From Cupriavidus pauculus (GTDB taxonomy: Bacteria; Pseudomonadota; Gammaproteobacteria; Burkholderiales; Burkholderiaceae): a stretch of 64,000 bases of DNA. The stretch spans positions 930,001 through 994,000 of the forward strand of contig NZ_CP044067.1 in assembly GCF_008693385.1 (NCBI RefSeq). The letters are read 5' to 3'. Positions 34,422 to 42,693 of the stretch are shown here, piece by piece (the first letter of the stretch is position 1; each line of letters opens with the position of its first letter). Position numbers and translations under genes: made by a program. A model generated the notes under the pieces. The model worked only from the letters and a program-made list of their open reading frames with translations. It ran no database searches and had not been told where the DNA came from.

Positions 34422-34910
34422 ATGAACACGATGACCCAACCCTCCCCGAACGACGGTTCGCAGGCCGGCACCCTGCAGCGCACCCGCCAGTATGTGGAGC
34501 AATGGCTCGGCGACTGGGGACTGTCCCTGCTGCTGCTTGGCATTCGCGTGTACGTCGGCTGGCAGTTCTTTGCCTCGGGCAAGCTCAAGCTCATGGACTG
34601 GGGCTCGACGCTCGCCCTCTTCCACGACGAGTACCACGTGCCGCTGCTGCCGCCCGATGTCGCGGCGGTGTTCGGGACGTTCGGCGAACTCGCGTTTCCG
34701 CTGCTGCTATTCGTGGGATTGTTCTCGCGTCCGGCCGCGCTGGGCCTCTTCGCGGTGAACCTGATGGCGGTGATCTCGTATCCGGAGTTGTGGACGTTCG
34801 AATGTCCCGCGGCGATCCAGAGCCACCTCTACTGGGGCATGCTCCTGCTGGTGCCGCTGACGGCCGGTGGCGGGCGCCTGAGCCTCGACGCGCTGCGCCG
34901 CCGGCGCTGA
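34422..34910 (+). CDS. DoxX family membrane protein
   Basis: 162 residues from ATG 34422 (AAAGGA upstream), 12 bp after bufC. Four membrane segments, with the DoxX features SLLLLGIRVYVGWQFFASGKLKL and FGTFGELAFPLLLFVGLF. DoxX proteins are frequent last members of bufferin operons; a role in redox or quinone-linked steps has been proposed for the family. It converges with the zinc anti-sigma gene, 17 bp between stops. Confidence 0.92.
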   Translation: MNTMTQPSPNDGSQAGTLQRTRQYVEQWLGDWGLSLLLLGIRVYVGWQFFASGKLKLMDWGSTLALFHDEYHVPLLPPDVAAVFGTFGELAFPLLLFVGLFSRPAALGLFAVNLMAVISYPELWTFECPAAIQSHLYWGMLLLVPLTAGGGRLSLDALRRRR

Positions 34911-34927
34911 GTCCCGGACGGCGGCCT

Positions 34928-35170
34928 TCAATCGCCGTCGCGCTCGGCCGGCTCCTGCTGGCCGAGCTTGCGCATGGCCCTGCGCATCAGCCGCATCTGC
35001 CCGTTGAAGTTCGTGCAGGCATCGCAGATGGCCAGATGCATGCGCACGCGGGCACGCTCCACCCACGAGAGCGGCTGGTCCATCCCCTTCATGGTCAGGA
35101 AGTGCACCTCCTCGCATTTCGGGAGCAGGCGTTTGCGGGGGCCGTGCGGAAAGTCCGGCGAATCTGGCAT
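34928..35170 (-). CDS. Zinc-finger anti-sigma factor (ZAS-like)
   Basis: 80 residues. Contains CEEVHFLTMKGMDQPLSW and the zinc motif HLAICDAC (HxxxCxxC) typical of anti-sigma domains that bind ECF sigma factors and release them on oxidation or metal stress. No transmembrane segment, so it is soluble. It starts 10 bp after the stop of the ECF sigma gene and is surely in its operon. It converges on the DoxX gene of the bufferin operon. Confidence 0.88.
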   Translation of the reverse strand: MPDSPDFPHGPRKRLLPKCEEVHFLTMKGMDQPLSWVERARVRMHLAICDACTNFNGQMRLMRRAMRKLGQQEPAERDGD

Positions 35171-35180
35171 GTGAGTCCTG

Positions 35181-35780
35181 TCAGCGTGACGCGCCGCGCT
35201 CCCCGAACCAGTTCAGTTCGAGGCATTCACGCAGACGCATGCGGGCGCGATACAGCATCACCCATGCGTTGGTCGCGCTGATCTTCAAATCCTGACAGAT
35301 TTCTTCGGTTTCGAGTTCCAGCCACTCCCGCATCATGAAAATGCGGCCGGCCTTGGCGGGCAGCTTGTCCACGCAGACCTGCAGGATCTCGAAAAACTCG
35401 CGCCGCTCGAACGTCCGGTCCGGATCGCCCCAGTCCGACGGCGGATGCTGGTAGTGGCCATTGCGCGAGAACAACGCATCGAACGCATCGTCTTCGGACT
35501 GGGACTCGCCGTCCTCGCCGGACGCCAGCGCAATGCGCACCTCGCGCTTGCCGCTGCGCAGCAGGTCCACGATCTTGTGCTTGAGAATGCCGACCAGGTA
35601 TGTCCGCAGCGCGGACTGGCCGGCGAACCGCTCGGGATGCTCGAGCGCGGCGAGGATGGTCTCCGACACCGTGTCCTCTGCCAGCGTGTCGTCACGCAGC
35701 TGCAGCCGCGCAAAACGCAGCAGGTACGGCCGGACAGACTCGAGTTCGTTGGGGTCGATACCCGCGATAGACGGTGCCAT
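35181..35780 (-). CDS. ECF RNA polymerase sigma factor
   Basis: 199 residues from ATG 35780 (AGAAGAG upstream); a start at 35831 would add 17 residues. Sigma region 2 is shown by RDDTLAEDTVSETILAALEHPERFAGQSALRTYLVGILKHKIVDLLR, region 4 by FEILQVCVDKLPAKAGRIFMMREWLELETEEICQDLKISATNAWVMLYRAR-type helices. Between them is an acidic insert (GEDGESQSEDDAF). Co-transcribed with the zinc anti-sigma factor. ECF/anti-sigma pairs accompany bufferin operons in some bacteria, so control of 32394-34910 is plausible but not shown by a matching promoter. Confidence 0.93.
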   Translation of the reverse strand: MAPSIAGIDPNELESVRPYLLRFARLQLRDDTLAEDTVSETILAALEHPERFAGQSALRTYLVGILKHKIVDLLRSGKREVRIALASGEDGESQSEDDAFDALFSRNGHYQHPPSDWGDPDRTFERREFFEILQVCVDKLPAKAGRIFMMREWLELETEEICQDLKISATNAWVMLYRARMRLRECLELNWFGERGASR

Positions 35781-35877
35781 TTGCTCTTCTTCTGATTCGG
35801 CACGATCCACCCATGCCGCGACGATCGCCATGATACCCGTTAGCGATCGCGCGGTGCCACTCGCTGTCGGCGCTAGG

Positions 35878-36021
35878 CTACACGGCCGTCCACCACGACA
35901 ACGCGGCGTACAGGACGCCGGTCGCACAGACGACCGTCAGCAGCGCTGCCTTGTAGCGAACGCCGTGCTCATGACATGGCCCGCGATAGTTGCGGGCGGA
36001 ATGCTGGATATGTGGCTTCAT
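35878..36021 (-). CDS. Small membrane protein (hypothetical)
   Basis: 47 residues from ATG 36021: a His/Cys-rich, basic N-terminus (KPHIQHSARNYRGPCHEHG) followed by one hydrophobic helix (AALLTVVCATGVLYAALSWW). It lies 98 bp upstream of the ECF sigma gene on the same strand and could be the first gene of that operon. No family is recognised; a GGGGT before the ATG is the only ribosome-site hint. It may be a real metal- or stress-linked micropeptide or a chance frame. Confidence 0.4.
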   Translation of the reverse strand: MKPHIQHSARNYRGPCHEHGVRYKAALLTVVCATGVLYAALSWWTAV

Positions 36022-36301
36022 GGCTGACCCCAGTGAAAGCGCAAAGTTGGTGCGCCGGGCGGCCCCCCGCGCGGCGTGATTTCTTTCAAGCAACTTTCAG
36101 GCCAAAGCCCGCGCGCCCGCCTCCCGTACGGAGTTCGGGGGGCGTGTGTATCGTCATATGTGTGGCGAATCGGCTAATACACGGCGATACAAATCGGCCG
36201 GGATTTGACACATGCCGCTTGCGATCGGCCGCCAGACTCCAGTTCAGTTTCATGCGATCGCCCACTGCGGCACACCCCATCAGGCACAACTGGAGAAAAA
36301 C

Positions 36302-37360
36302 ATGACGGACAAGATCGACCTGCCTCGCCGAGGCTTTCTGGGTACCGCGGCGCTGTCGCTGGCGGCCGCGCAGTTTGGCCTGATGCAGGCCGCCCAGGCG
36401 CAGAGCGCGCTCCCGAAGGCCGCGCCCGTGGCGCCGACCACGCCGGGCACGCATACGTCGCTGGGGCCGATCAAGCAGATCCAGGCGGGTGCCCTCAACG
36501 TCGGCTATGCCGAAGCCGGTCCGGCCGACGGTCCGGTGGCGCTGCTGCTGCATGGCTGGCCGTACGACATCTACAGCTTTGCCGACGTCGCCCCGCTGCT
36601 GGCCGCGCGCGGGTATCGCGTGATCATGCCGTTCCTGCGCGGCTTCGGCACCACGACGTTCCTGTCCGCCGACACGCCCCGCAATGGCGAGCCCGCGGCC
36701 ATCGCCGTCGATGCGATCGCCCTGCTGGATGCGCTCAAGATCAAGACGGCCGTCGTGGCCGGCTATGACTGGGGCGGCCGCACCGCGGACATCCTCGCCG
36801 CGCTGTGGCCCGAGCGTTGCCGCGGCCTCGTGGCCGTGAGCGGCTACCTGATCGGCAGCCAGGCCGCGGGCAAGCAGCCGCTGCCGCCGGAAGCCGAACT
36901 GCAATGGTGGTACCAGTTCTACTTCGCGACCGATCGCGGCCGCCTCGGCTATGAAAAGTACACGCACCAGTTCGCCAAGCTGATCTGGCAACTGGCCTCG
37001 CCGAAGTGGAAGTTCGACGACGCGACGTTCAACCGCAGCGCCGCGGCGTTCGACAACCGCGATCACGTCGCGATCACGATCCACAACTACCGCTGGCGCA
37101 TGGGCCTGGCCGAGGGCGAGGCCAAGTACGACGATATCGAGAAGAAGCTGGCCGCGGGGCCGACGATCGGCGTGCCGTCGATCACGATGGAGGGCGATGC
37201 CAACGGCGCGCCGCATCCGGCGCCCAGCGCCTATCGCAGCAAGTACACGGGCAAGTACGAGCATCGGGACATCGGCGGCGGCGTGGGGCACAACCTGCCG
37301 CAGGAAGCGCCGGCCGCGTTTGCGCAGGCCGTGCTGGACGTGGACAAGTGGGCGGCCTGA
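36302..37360 (+). CDS. Tat-exported alpha/beta hydrolase, epoxide hydrolase/dehalogenase-like
   Basis: 352 residues from ATG 36302 (CTGGAG upstream). Tat signal LPRRGFLGTAALSLAAAQF, cleavage near residue 34. The hydrolase core shows LLLHGWPYD (oxyanion), the nucleophile elbow VVAGYDWGGRTA with Asp instead of Ser, and the catalytic His in GVGHNLPQEAP. An Asp nucleophile is the mark of epoxide hydrolases and haloalkane or haloacid dehalogenases; GYDWGG favours epoxide hydrolase. Periplasmic export of this class is less usual. Transcribed alone. Confidence 0.88.
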   Translation: MTDKIDLPRRGFLGTAALSLAAAQFGLMQAAQAQSALPKAAPVAPTTPGTHTSLGPIKQIQAGALNVGYAEAGPADGPVALLLHGWPYDIYSFADVAPLLAARGYRVIMPFLRGFGTTTFLSADTPRNGEPAAIAVDAIALLDALKIKTAVVAGYDWGGRTADILAALWPERCRGLVAVSGYLIGSQAAGKQPLPPEAELQWWYQFYFATDRGRLGYEKYTHQFAKLIWQLASPKWKFDDATFNRSAAAFDNRDHVAITIHNYRWRMGLAEGEAKYDDIEKKLAAGPTIGVPSITMEGDANGAPHPAPSAYRSKYTGKYEHRDIGGGVGHNLPQEAPAAFAQAVLDVDKWAA

Positions 37361-37373
37361 GCCTGTAGCCCGG

Positions 37374-37393
37374 CCCTCGCCTTCGGGTGAGGG
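37374..37393 (+). terminator. UUCG-loop hairpin after the epoxide hydrolase-like gene
   Basis: CCCTCGCC-TTCG-GGTGAGGG (one G-U pair), 13 bp past the stop. No U-run follows, so its efficiency as a terminator is uncertain. Confidence 0.5.
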
Positions 37394-37451
37394 ACTGTCA
37401 TCGTGCTGTGCCACAATGCGGCCCAATCCCGGCTCCGCACAGCACCCGCCC

Positions 37452-38174
37452 ATGTCCCTCGAAGCCTTCCAGAACGTCAACCCGCAATCCCTGCTGGACA
37501 CTGCCATCAGCCTCGCCTCGGCGTTCGTGCTGGGTGCCGTCATCGGGTACGAGCGGCAGTACCGCCAGCGCACGGCGGGACTGCGGACCAATGTGCTGGT
37601 GGCGCTCGGCGCGGCGATATTCGTGGATCTGGCGAACCATATCGCGGGCCATGACGGTGCGGTGCGCGTGATTGCCTACGTGGTGTCGGGCATCGGTTTC
37701 CTGGGCGCCGGCGTGATCATGCGCGAGGAAGGCAACGTGCGCGGCCTCAATACCGCGGCCACGCTATGGTGCTCGGCGGCCGTGGGTGCCTGCGCGGGCG
37801 CCGACCTGATTCTGGAAGCGGCCGTCGGTTGCGCGTTCATCCTCGCGGCCAACACCCTCCTGCGCCCGATGGCCGACCGTATCAACCGTCAGCCGCTCGA
37901 CACGCCCGCGGTGGAAGTCGCGCATTCGATCCACGTCATCGCCTCCCGCGCGCGGCAGAAGGAAGTCATGCGCCTGCTCGAGGACGCGCTCGAAGCCATC
38001 GGCCATCCGGCCAGCGACCTCGAGGTGGAAGCGTTTGGCGAGCAGGACGTGCAGATCGAAGCCAGGCTGGCCGCCACGTCCGTCGACGGCGACACGCTCG
38101 ACCGGATCGTCGCCGAACTGGCGGCGTCGAGCGCGGTCACGCAGGCATTCTGGAACGCCAGCACGACCGAGTGA
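37452..38174 (+). CDS. MgtC/SapB family membrane protein
   Basis: 240 residues. The N-terminal about 150 residues hold four to five membrane helices with MgtC motifs AVIGYERQYRQRTAGLRTNVLVALGAA and SGIGFLGAGVIMREEGNVRGLNTAATLWCSAAVG. The C-terminal about 80 residues form a cytoplasmic ACT-like domain. MgtC proteins modulate ATP synthase or magnesium homeostasis under low Mg or acid stress. No Mg transporter is adjacent, so the physiological role is open. Confidence 0.92.
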   Translation: MSLEAFQNVNPQSLLDTAISLASAFVLGAVIGYERQYRQRTAGLRTNVLVALGAAIFVDLANHIAGHDGAVRVIAYVVSGIGFLGAGVIMREEGNVRGLNTAATLWCSAAVGACAGADLILEAAVGCAFILAANTLLRPMADRINRQPLDTPAVEVAHSIHVIASRARQKEVMRLLEDALEAIGHPASDLEVEAFGEQDVQIEARLAATSVDGDTLDRIVAELAASSAVTQAFWNASTTE

Positions 38175-38177
38175 ACG

Positions 38178-39014
38178 CTACTTGCCGTCAGGCAGATTCA
38201 CCTGCCCCGTGTAACGGGCGAGGTGGATTTCCACATCGGGCGTCTGCTGCAGACCCAGCTCCATGAGCTTGCCGATATGGTGCTGCGCCGCCGGCCGCTG
38301 CACCGAAGCGATAAACGCCTCCCATTCGGCCCCGATATCGTCGTCCGGCGGCAGGCTCGCATGATCGACGAGCCGCTTGATCTGCCCGATGGACTGCTTG
38401 TCGAATGTGGAGATGCGGCGCGCGAGCGCATCGACGAACGCATCGAGCTCCGCGTCCGGCAGCGATCGATTGACATACCCATAGCGCTCCGCGACATCGC
38501 CATCGATATCGTTGCCGCTCAATAGAATCTCCAGCGCGCGGCCGCGTCCCATCAACCGCGGCAACCGCGCCATCGGCCCGCCGCCGGGAACGAAACCAGC
38601 ACCGATCTCGAACTGCGACAGCACCGCCTTTTCGCGGCTGGCAAACCGCATATCGGCGGCCAGCGCCAGCTCGCTGCCCACACCCGTCGCCCGCCCGCGA
38701 ATCGACACGATCGACACGACGGCAGAGCGGGACAACCGCACGAGCATATCGGGCAACGGCGGTAACCCCGTGGGCCCCGGCGGCATGCGCGTGGTGGCCT
38801 CGAGCGGCGGCTTGAAATCGTAATGCGTGAGAAAGAAGCCCGGCACCGCGCTGTCGAACACGACCACCTTGAGGTTCGGATCGTTCTCGATCTCGGTGAC
38901 CACCGCGTTCAACTGCGGCATCGAATCGGGCCCATAGATATTGAACGGCGGATTGTCGATCGTCACGCGCCAGTACGCGGGCGTCTCGCGCGTGATCCGG
39001 AATTGCTGCGTCAT
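38178..39014 (-). CDS. Enoyl-CoA hydratase/isomerase family protein
   Basis: 278 residues from ATG 39014 (ACGGAGG upstream). Crotonase fold: NPPFNIYG at the N-terminus, oxyanion-hole segment RGRATGVGSELALAADMRFAS and GAGFVPGGGPMARLPRLMGRGRALEILLSG. One catalytic Glu of hydratases is not clearly present at the usual place (here GFVPGGG), so it may be an isomerase or act on a non-standard acyl group. Single gene; converges with the MgtC-like gene, 3 bp between stops. Confidence 0.85.
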   Translation of the reverse strand: MTQQFRITRETPAYWRVTIDNPPFNIYGPDSMPQLNAVVTEIENDPNLKVVVFDSAVPGFFLTHYDFKPPLEATTRMPPGPTGLPPLPDMLVRLSRSAVVSIVSIRGRATGVGSELALAADMRFASREKAVLSQFEIGAGFVPGGGPMARLPRLMGRGRALEILLSGNDIDGDVAERYGYVNRSLPDAELDAFVDALARRISTFDKQSIGQIKRLVDHASLPPDDDIGAEWEAFIASVQRPAAQHHIGKLMELGLQQTPDVEIHLARYTGQVNLPDGK

Positions 39015-39111
39015 GTCGATCCTCCGTTCAACGAAGTCATCGAAGCATTGGCGCCGACAGGTCAAAAGTCAACAATCCCAAAGTCGTAGCGCGGTGTACC
39101 TCACCGCCGCA

Positions 39112-40581
39112 TCAGCTCCCGCGCGCCACGCGCAGCACCTGTCCATTGCTCAGCACATAAAGTTCGCGCGCCGCATCGGCCCCGAAAGAGAACACGGTCC
39201 CGGGCAGCGGCAGCGACCAGTCCACCGACTCCGTCACCACCCCGTCGCGATAGGCAAAGCTCTGCAACCGTCCCGTGCACAGATCGGTGTAGAAATAGCG
39301 CCCCCGCAACTCGGGCACCGCACTGCCCCGATACACGTAGCCGCCAAGGATCGCGCACCCGCCATCCGCATGGCTGTACTCGAACGCGGGCGGCGTCAGC
39401 CCGGTGGTGTCGCACGTCGCGGCCCCCACGCACGCGGTGCCCTCGATGCGATCCCACCCATAGTTGAGACCGCCGGCCGTCGCGGGCTGCACGTTGACTT
39501 CCTCGCGCGCCCCCTCGCCCACATCCGCGATATACAGCAGCCCGTCGGTATCGAACGAGAACCGCCACGGATTGCGCAATCCCCGCGCCCAGATCTCGGC
39601 ACGGCCGCCCGCGCCATTGGCAAACGGATTGCCGGGCGGCACCGCATAGCCGGTGCCGCGCACGTCGATGCGAATGACCTTGCCCAGCAGCGATGCGGTG
39701 TTCTGCGCATTGTTGGCGGGATCGTTCGACCCGCCGCCGTCGCCGGTCGCCAGGTACAGCATGCCGTCGGGACCGAATGCGAGCTGCCCGCCGTTGTGGT
39801 TCGACTGGCCCGGATGCGGAATCGACAGCAGGACCGTGCCCGTGCCATTGGCCACATTGGCGTTGCCGGTCGAGACCTGATAGCGCGCCACGGTAATCGC
39901 CCCGTCGGCGGCCGTGTAGTAGACGTAGAAGCGGCCGTTTGTTGCATAGTCGGGATCGAACGCCATCGACAGCAGGCCGCGCTCGCCATCGGTCGTGGTC
40001 AGCGCCGAGATATCGAGGAACGGCGTGGCCAGCGGCGTGGCCGGCGCCGTACCGTTCGGCAGGATGCGGATGCGCCCCGCCCGCTCGACCACGAACAGCC
40101 GCGGATCGTTGGCCGGCGCGGTCAGAAAGATCGGCGACGTCAGGCCCGACGCCACGGTCGTCAGCGCAAGGCGGAATGTCTGCGGCGCACCATAGGCCAC
40201 GGTCACCGACGGCGATGCCCCGGCGCCCACGCTCGCCGTCTGGCTCGGCTGCGCCGCGCTATAGAGCGAGGTCCCGTTGAGCACGTTGTCGCTCGCAACC
40301 GTATAGGTGCCCGCCGCCAGCCCCGTCAGTGTGGCCGAGGCCGTCAGCGCGCGAGTGAATCCGCCCGGCCCCGTCACGGACACATTGGCCGGGGTGCCGG
40401 TGGGCAACCCCGACACCGACACCGCGAGCGTGCCGGTACCGCCACCGCCGGGCGAACCGGGATCGGCCGGGCCGCCCGGCGTACCGGCGGCGCCGCCGTC
40501 GCCGCCCCCTCCGCAACCGGCCAGCCACAACACGCAGGCACCGAGAACGAGACACGAAAACTGCCGGATTACGGTAAGCAT
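39112..40581 (-). CDS. PQQ-dependent sugar dehydrogenase-like lipoprotein
   Basis: 489 residues. Lipoprotein signal with lipobox WLAGC, then a Gly-rich linker and an Ig/PEGA-like beta region (GTLAVSVSGLPTG, about 50-125). The rest is a six-bladed propeller of the glucose/sorbosone dehydrogenase family: SPIFLTAPANDPRLFVVERAGRI, DGERGLLSMAFDPDY, HNGGQLAFGPDGMLYLATGDGG and RNPWRFSFD. Such enzymes oxidise aldoses using PQQ outside the cytoplasmic membrane; several homologues are lectin-like without activity. No partner cytochrome lies adjacent. Confidence 0.9.
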   Translation of the reverse strand: MLTVIRQFSCLVLGACVLWLAGCGGGGDGGAAGTPGGPADPGSPGGGGTGTLAVSVSGLPTGTPANVSVTGPGGFTRALTASATLTGLAAGTYTVASDNVLNGTSLYSAAQPSQTASVGAGASPSVTVAYGAPQTFRLALTTVASGLTSPIFLTAPANDPRLFVVERAGRIRILPNGTAPATPLATPFLDISALTTTDGERGLLSMAFDPDYATNGRFYVYYTAADGAITVARYQVSTGNANVANGTGTVLLSIPHPGQSNHNGGQLAFGPDGMLYLATGDGGGSNDPANNAQNTASLLGKVIRIDVRGTGYAVPPGNPFANGAGGRAEIWARGLRNPWRFSFDTDGLLYIADVGEGAREEVNVQPATAGGLNYGWDRIEGTACVGAATCDTTGLTPPAFEYSHADGGCAILGGYVYRGSAVPELRGRYFYTDLCTGRLQSFAYRDGVVTESVDWSLPLPGTVFSFGADAARELYVLSNGQVLRVARGS

Positions 40582-40824
40582 GACCGCCTCCTTGAAAAAG
40601 GATATTCCGCTGCAAAATGAAATAAATGCAGGACAGATTTACATCGAATCCAGATACAAGCGTTTAAACGTCGGCCCCGCGTGCACGGGTAGGAAGGGAG
40701 CGCTCGACTCAAGCAATTTACCGACCACGATTCGTCGAATATGGTCGCCAATTGATCTGGATTGAAATGAACGCGCGGCGCGTCTGTACCATCGTCGATA
40801 TTTTCCAGACGGACAGCACACGCA

Positions 40825-41112
40825 ATGATTCCTGACGATTCAAAGCCCGCCATGCCGCCGCACATGCTGTTTCACGGCACCGCCAACCGATTTATTCCAT
40901 CGATTCTCGCGCAGGGATTGCTGCCGGGGTCACGCCGCCATGTCCATCTTGCGCAGGATCCGCATCGTGCGGCCGTGGTGGGACAGCGTTACGGACAGGG
41001 CGTCGTGCTGACGGTGCATGCGTTGCGCATGCACGACCAGGGATTTCGTTTCTATCAGGATGCCGACGGCAACTGGCTGACCGAGCACGTGCCGGCCTGC
41101 TTTATCCGCTGA
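40825..41112 (+). CDS. KptA/Tpt1-like protein consisting of the C-terminal lobe only
   Basis: 95 residues. Matches the ADP-ribosyltransferase-like C-terminal lobe of RNA 2'-phosphotransferase: MLFHGTANRFIPSILAQGL, RRHVHLAQDPHRAAVVGQRYG, VVLTVHALRMHDQG and GNWLTEHVPACFI. Full-length KptA (about 180 residues) begins with a winged-helix lobe carrying catalytic Arg-His; that lobe is absent and I find no remnant in the 240 bp upstream. The protein could be a degraded KptA, or a minimal NAD-binding or transferase domain with another role. Start choice is uncertain (Met1, 10 or 14). A strong terminator follows 12 bp after the stop. Confidence 0.72.
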   Translation: MIPDDSKPAMPPHMLFHGTANRFIPSILAQGLLPGSRRHVHLAQDPHRAAVVGQRYGQGVVLTVHALRMHDQGFRFYQDADGNWLTEHVPACFIR

Positions 41113-41124
41113 GATGCGCAAAGA

Positions 41125-41158
41125 AAAAAACGCCGGACCCAGGGGTCCGGCGTTTTTT
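41125..41158. terminator. Strong bidirectional rho-independent terminator
   Basis: A 16-bp perfect stem (AAAAAACGCCGGACCC / GGGTCCGGCGTTTTTT) around a 2-nt centre gives a GC core with U-runs on both sides. It serves the rightward KptA-like gene and the leftward DUF2968 gene. Confidence 0.95.
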
Positions 41159-41213
41159 GGCCATGCTTCTTTGGCGATGCTTCGTTGGCGATGCTTCGTT
41201 GGCGATGCTTCCT
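41158..41213. repeat. Four tandem 14-bp repeats
   Basis: Units TGGCGATGCTTCGT at 41172-41185 and 41186-41199, TGGCGATGCTTCCT at 41200-41213 and a diverged first unit TGGCCATGCTTCTT at 41158-41171. The array starts inside the terminator tail and ends 18 bp before the DUF2968 stop, so it is non-coding and may vary in copy number. Confidence 0.85.
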
Positions 41214-41230
41214 CGGCAAGCCGAGGCGGA

Positions 41231-41923
41231 TCACCGCGTGCGCGTCACCGTGCCGCTGGCCTTTTCCTGCTGCTGCAGGCGCGCGATACGGCTCATCGTT
41301 TCCTTGAGCTCGGCCTGCGCGGCATCCTGCTGTGCCTGCAGGTCCTGCACCAGGCTGCGTTCTTCCTGGCCGCGTTCGGCCGCAAGCCGGGCCTGCTCCT
41401 GCGCAACCCCGATATCGGCCTCGAGGCGCCGCTCCACCTCGCGCGCGGCAACCAGCTTCTGCACGACCTGCGTCTTTTGCGTTTCCACGCGCGCACGCTG
41501 CATTTCCACGTCCGCGAGCCGCTCCGTCTGGCGCACGAACATCGCGTAGTTGGCGTTGGCGCGCACCTCGTCGCCGGTGCGAATCACGCGCCAGTAGTTC
41601 TGCTGCTGGAGCAGCGCGACGTAGTACTTGCCGAGCTGGCGATCGAACAGCAGCTGCGCTTCGTAGCTGCCGTTGGCGGTCTTGCGCAGCGCCGCGACGG
41701 TACCGCCGCCGATGCGCTGCTGCAGTTCCTGAGCGGTGCCGGCGCTGCTGGCATCCACGGCGACCACGACCGGTTGTTGTGCAGATTGTTGCGCCGATTG
41801 TTGTGCCGATGGATCCTTGTTCTGGGCAGCGACGCCCTGCGCGAATGCCGTCTGACCCGCCGCCAGCAGCATCGCGACGGCAAAGCCCGATACGGCCTCC
41901 GATCGACCCATGAACTTCGTCAT
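41231..41923 (-). CDS. DUF2968 family exported coiled-coil protein
   Basis: 230 residues. Signal peptide with cleavage near AFAQ (residue 29), a Gln-rich stretch (QQSAQQSAQQP), a small domain with GTAQELQQRIGG and KYYVALLQQQNYWRVIRTGDE, then a long coiled coil from about residue 130 to 220 (RLADVEMQRARVETQK onward). DUF2968 proteins are found in Burkholderiales without known function. The gene appears monocistronic and ends near a strong terminator. Confidence 0.85.
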   Translation of the reverse strand: MTKFMGRSEAVSGFAVAMLLAAGQTAFAQGVAAQNKDPSAQQSAQQSAQQPVVVAVDASSAGTAQELQQRIGGGTVAALRKTANGSYEAQLLFDRQLGKYYVALLQQQNYWRVIRTGDEVRANANYAMFVRQTERLADVEMQRARVETQKTQVVQKLVAAREVERRLEADIGVAQEQARLAAERGQEERSLVQDLQAQQDAAQAELKETMSRIARLQQQEKASGTVTRTR

Positions 41924-42123
41924 ATCCCTATTCCCCCATTCGGAAAGGCCCCGTCATCGCAGGGCAAACCACGCCGTGCAGACTCGGACTCGGCGTATTA
42001 ACGGCTGGGCATTCTGATAGCTTTAGGCCCAAGGAGCGGATTTTGTCAGAAATGACCGTTCCGTGGTTGATTTTTGCAATCGCGCCACACTAGGGGAATC
42101 TGGAGGATCGGAACCGGACAGGG

Positions 42124-42693
42124 TTATCGGTCTTTCAGCCCGAGTACGCCGGGCAGCGCCAGCTGGCCAAGCCATTGCAGCATGGCCACCTGCGCGGCGC
42201 GCCAGCCTTCGACGTCCGCCAGGTAATTGAACGTCCCGACCACGCGGCCGCCGTGGCATAGCGGCACATTGACCACGCCGCGCAGCCCGAGCTCGCGAAT
42301 CAGGGCGATATCGTCGAATACCGCCGACAGCGCTTCATCGCCCTCGCCCACGAACACTTCGCCGCGCTGCAGCAACTGCCGCGTCCACGGCGTATCGCCC
42401 TTGGCCTTGGTGCCGCCGACGGGGTAGGCGGCCGGGTCCGAGGACCAGAGCCGTTCGATCGTCGCGGCCTCGGCATGCCAGGCGTTGATGGTCAGCAGGC
42501 CGGGCCCGAGGAGCGCAAGCGTGGCCCTGCCCACCGTGTCGAACACGTCGGCCGGGCTGGCGGCGCCCCGCAACGCCTCGCACAGCCGGCCGACCTGACC
42601 GATGGTGAGCAGGACCAGCTCGTCGCTATCGTCGCGGCCGTCCGCGGCGTCACTGACGTACGTATCGACGCCCATCATGCGGCCGGCCATCAT
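42124..42693 (-). CDS. GAF domain-containing protein
   Basis: 189 residues beginning MM at 42693/42690, overlapping the stop of the Bug receptor gene (ATGA), so translation is coupled. The central part is a GAF domain (PADVFDTVGRATLALLGPGLLTINAWH, DDIALIRELGLRGVVNVPLCHGGRVVGTFNYLA). No output domain is present. GAF proteins bind small ligands; here it may sense or bind the compound imported or processed by the GGT/Bug operon. Last gene of that operon. Confidence 0.85.
   Translation of the reverse strand: MMAGRMMGVDTYVSDAADGRDDSDELVLLTIGQVGRLCEALRGAASPADVFDTVGRATLALLGPGLLTINAWHAEAATIERLWSSDPAAYPVGGTKAKGDTPWTRQLLQRGEVFVGEGDEALSAVFDDIALIRELGLRGVVNVPLCHGGRVVGTFNYLADVEGWRAAQVAMLQWLGQLALPGVLGLKDR

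Noticed and set aside
41172..41213. Tandem 14-bp repeats as a CRISPR array
   Set aside because: Units are directly adjacent without spacers, too short, and no cas gene is present.
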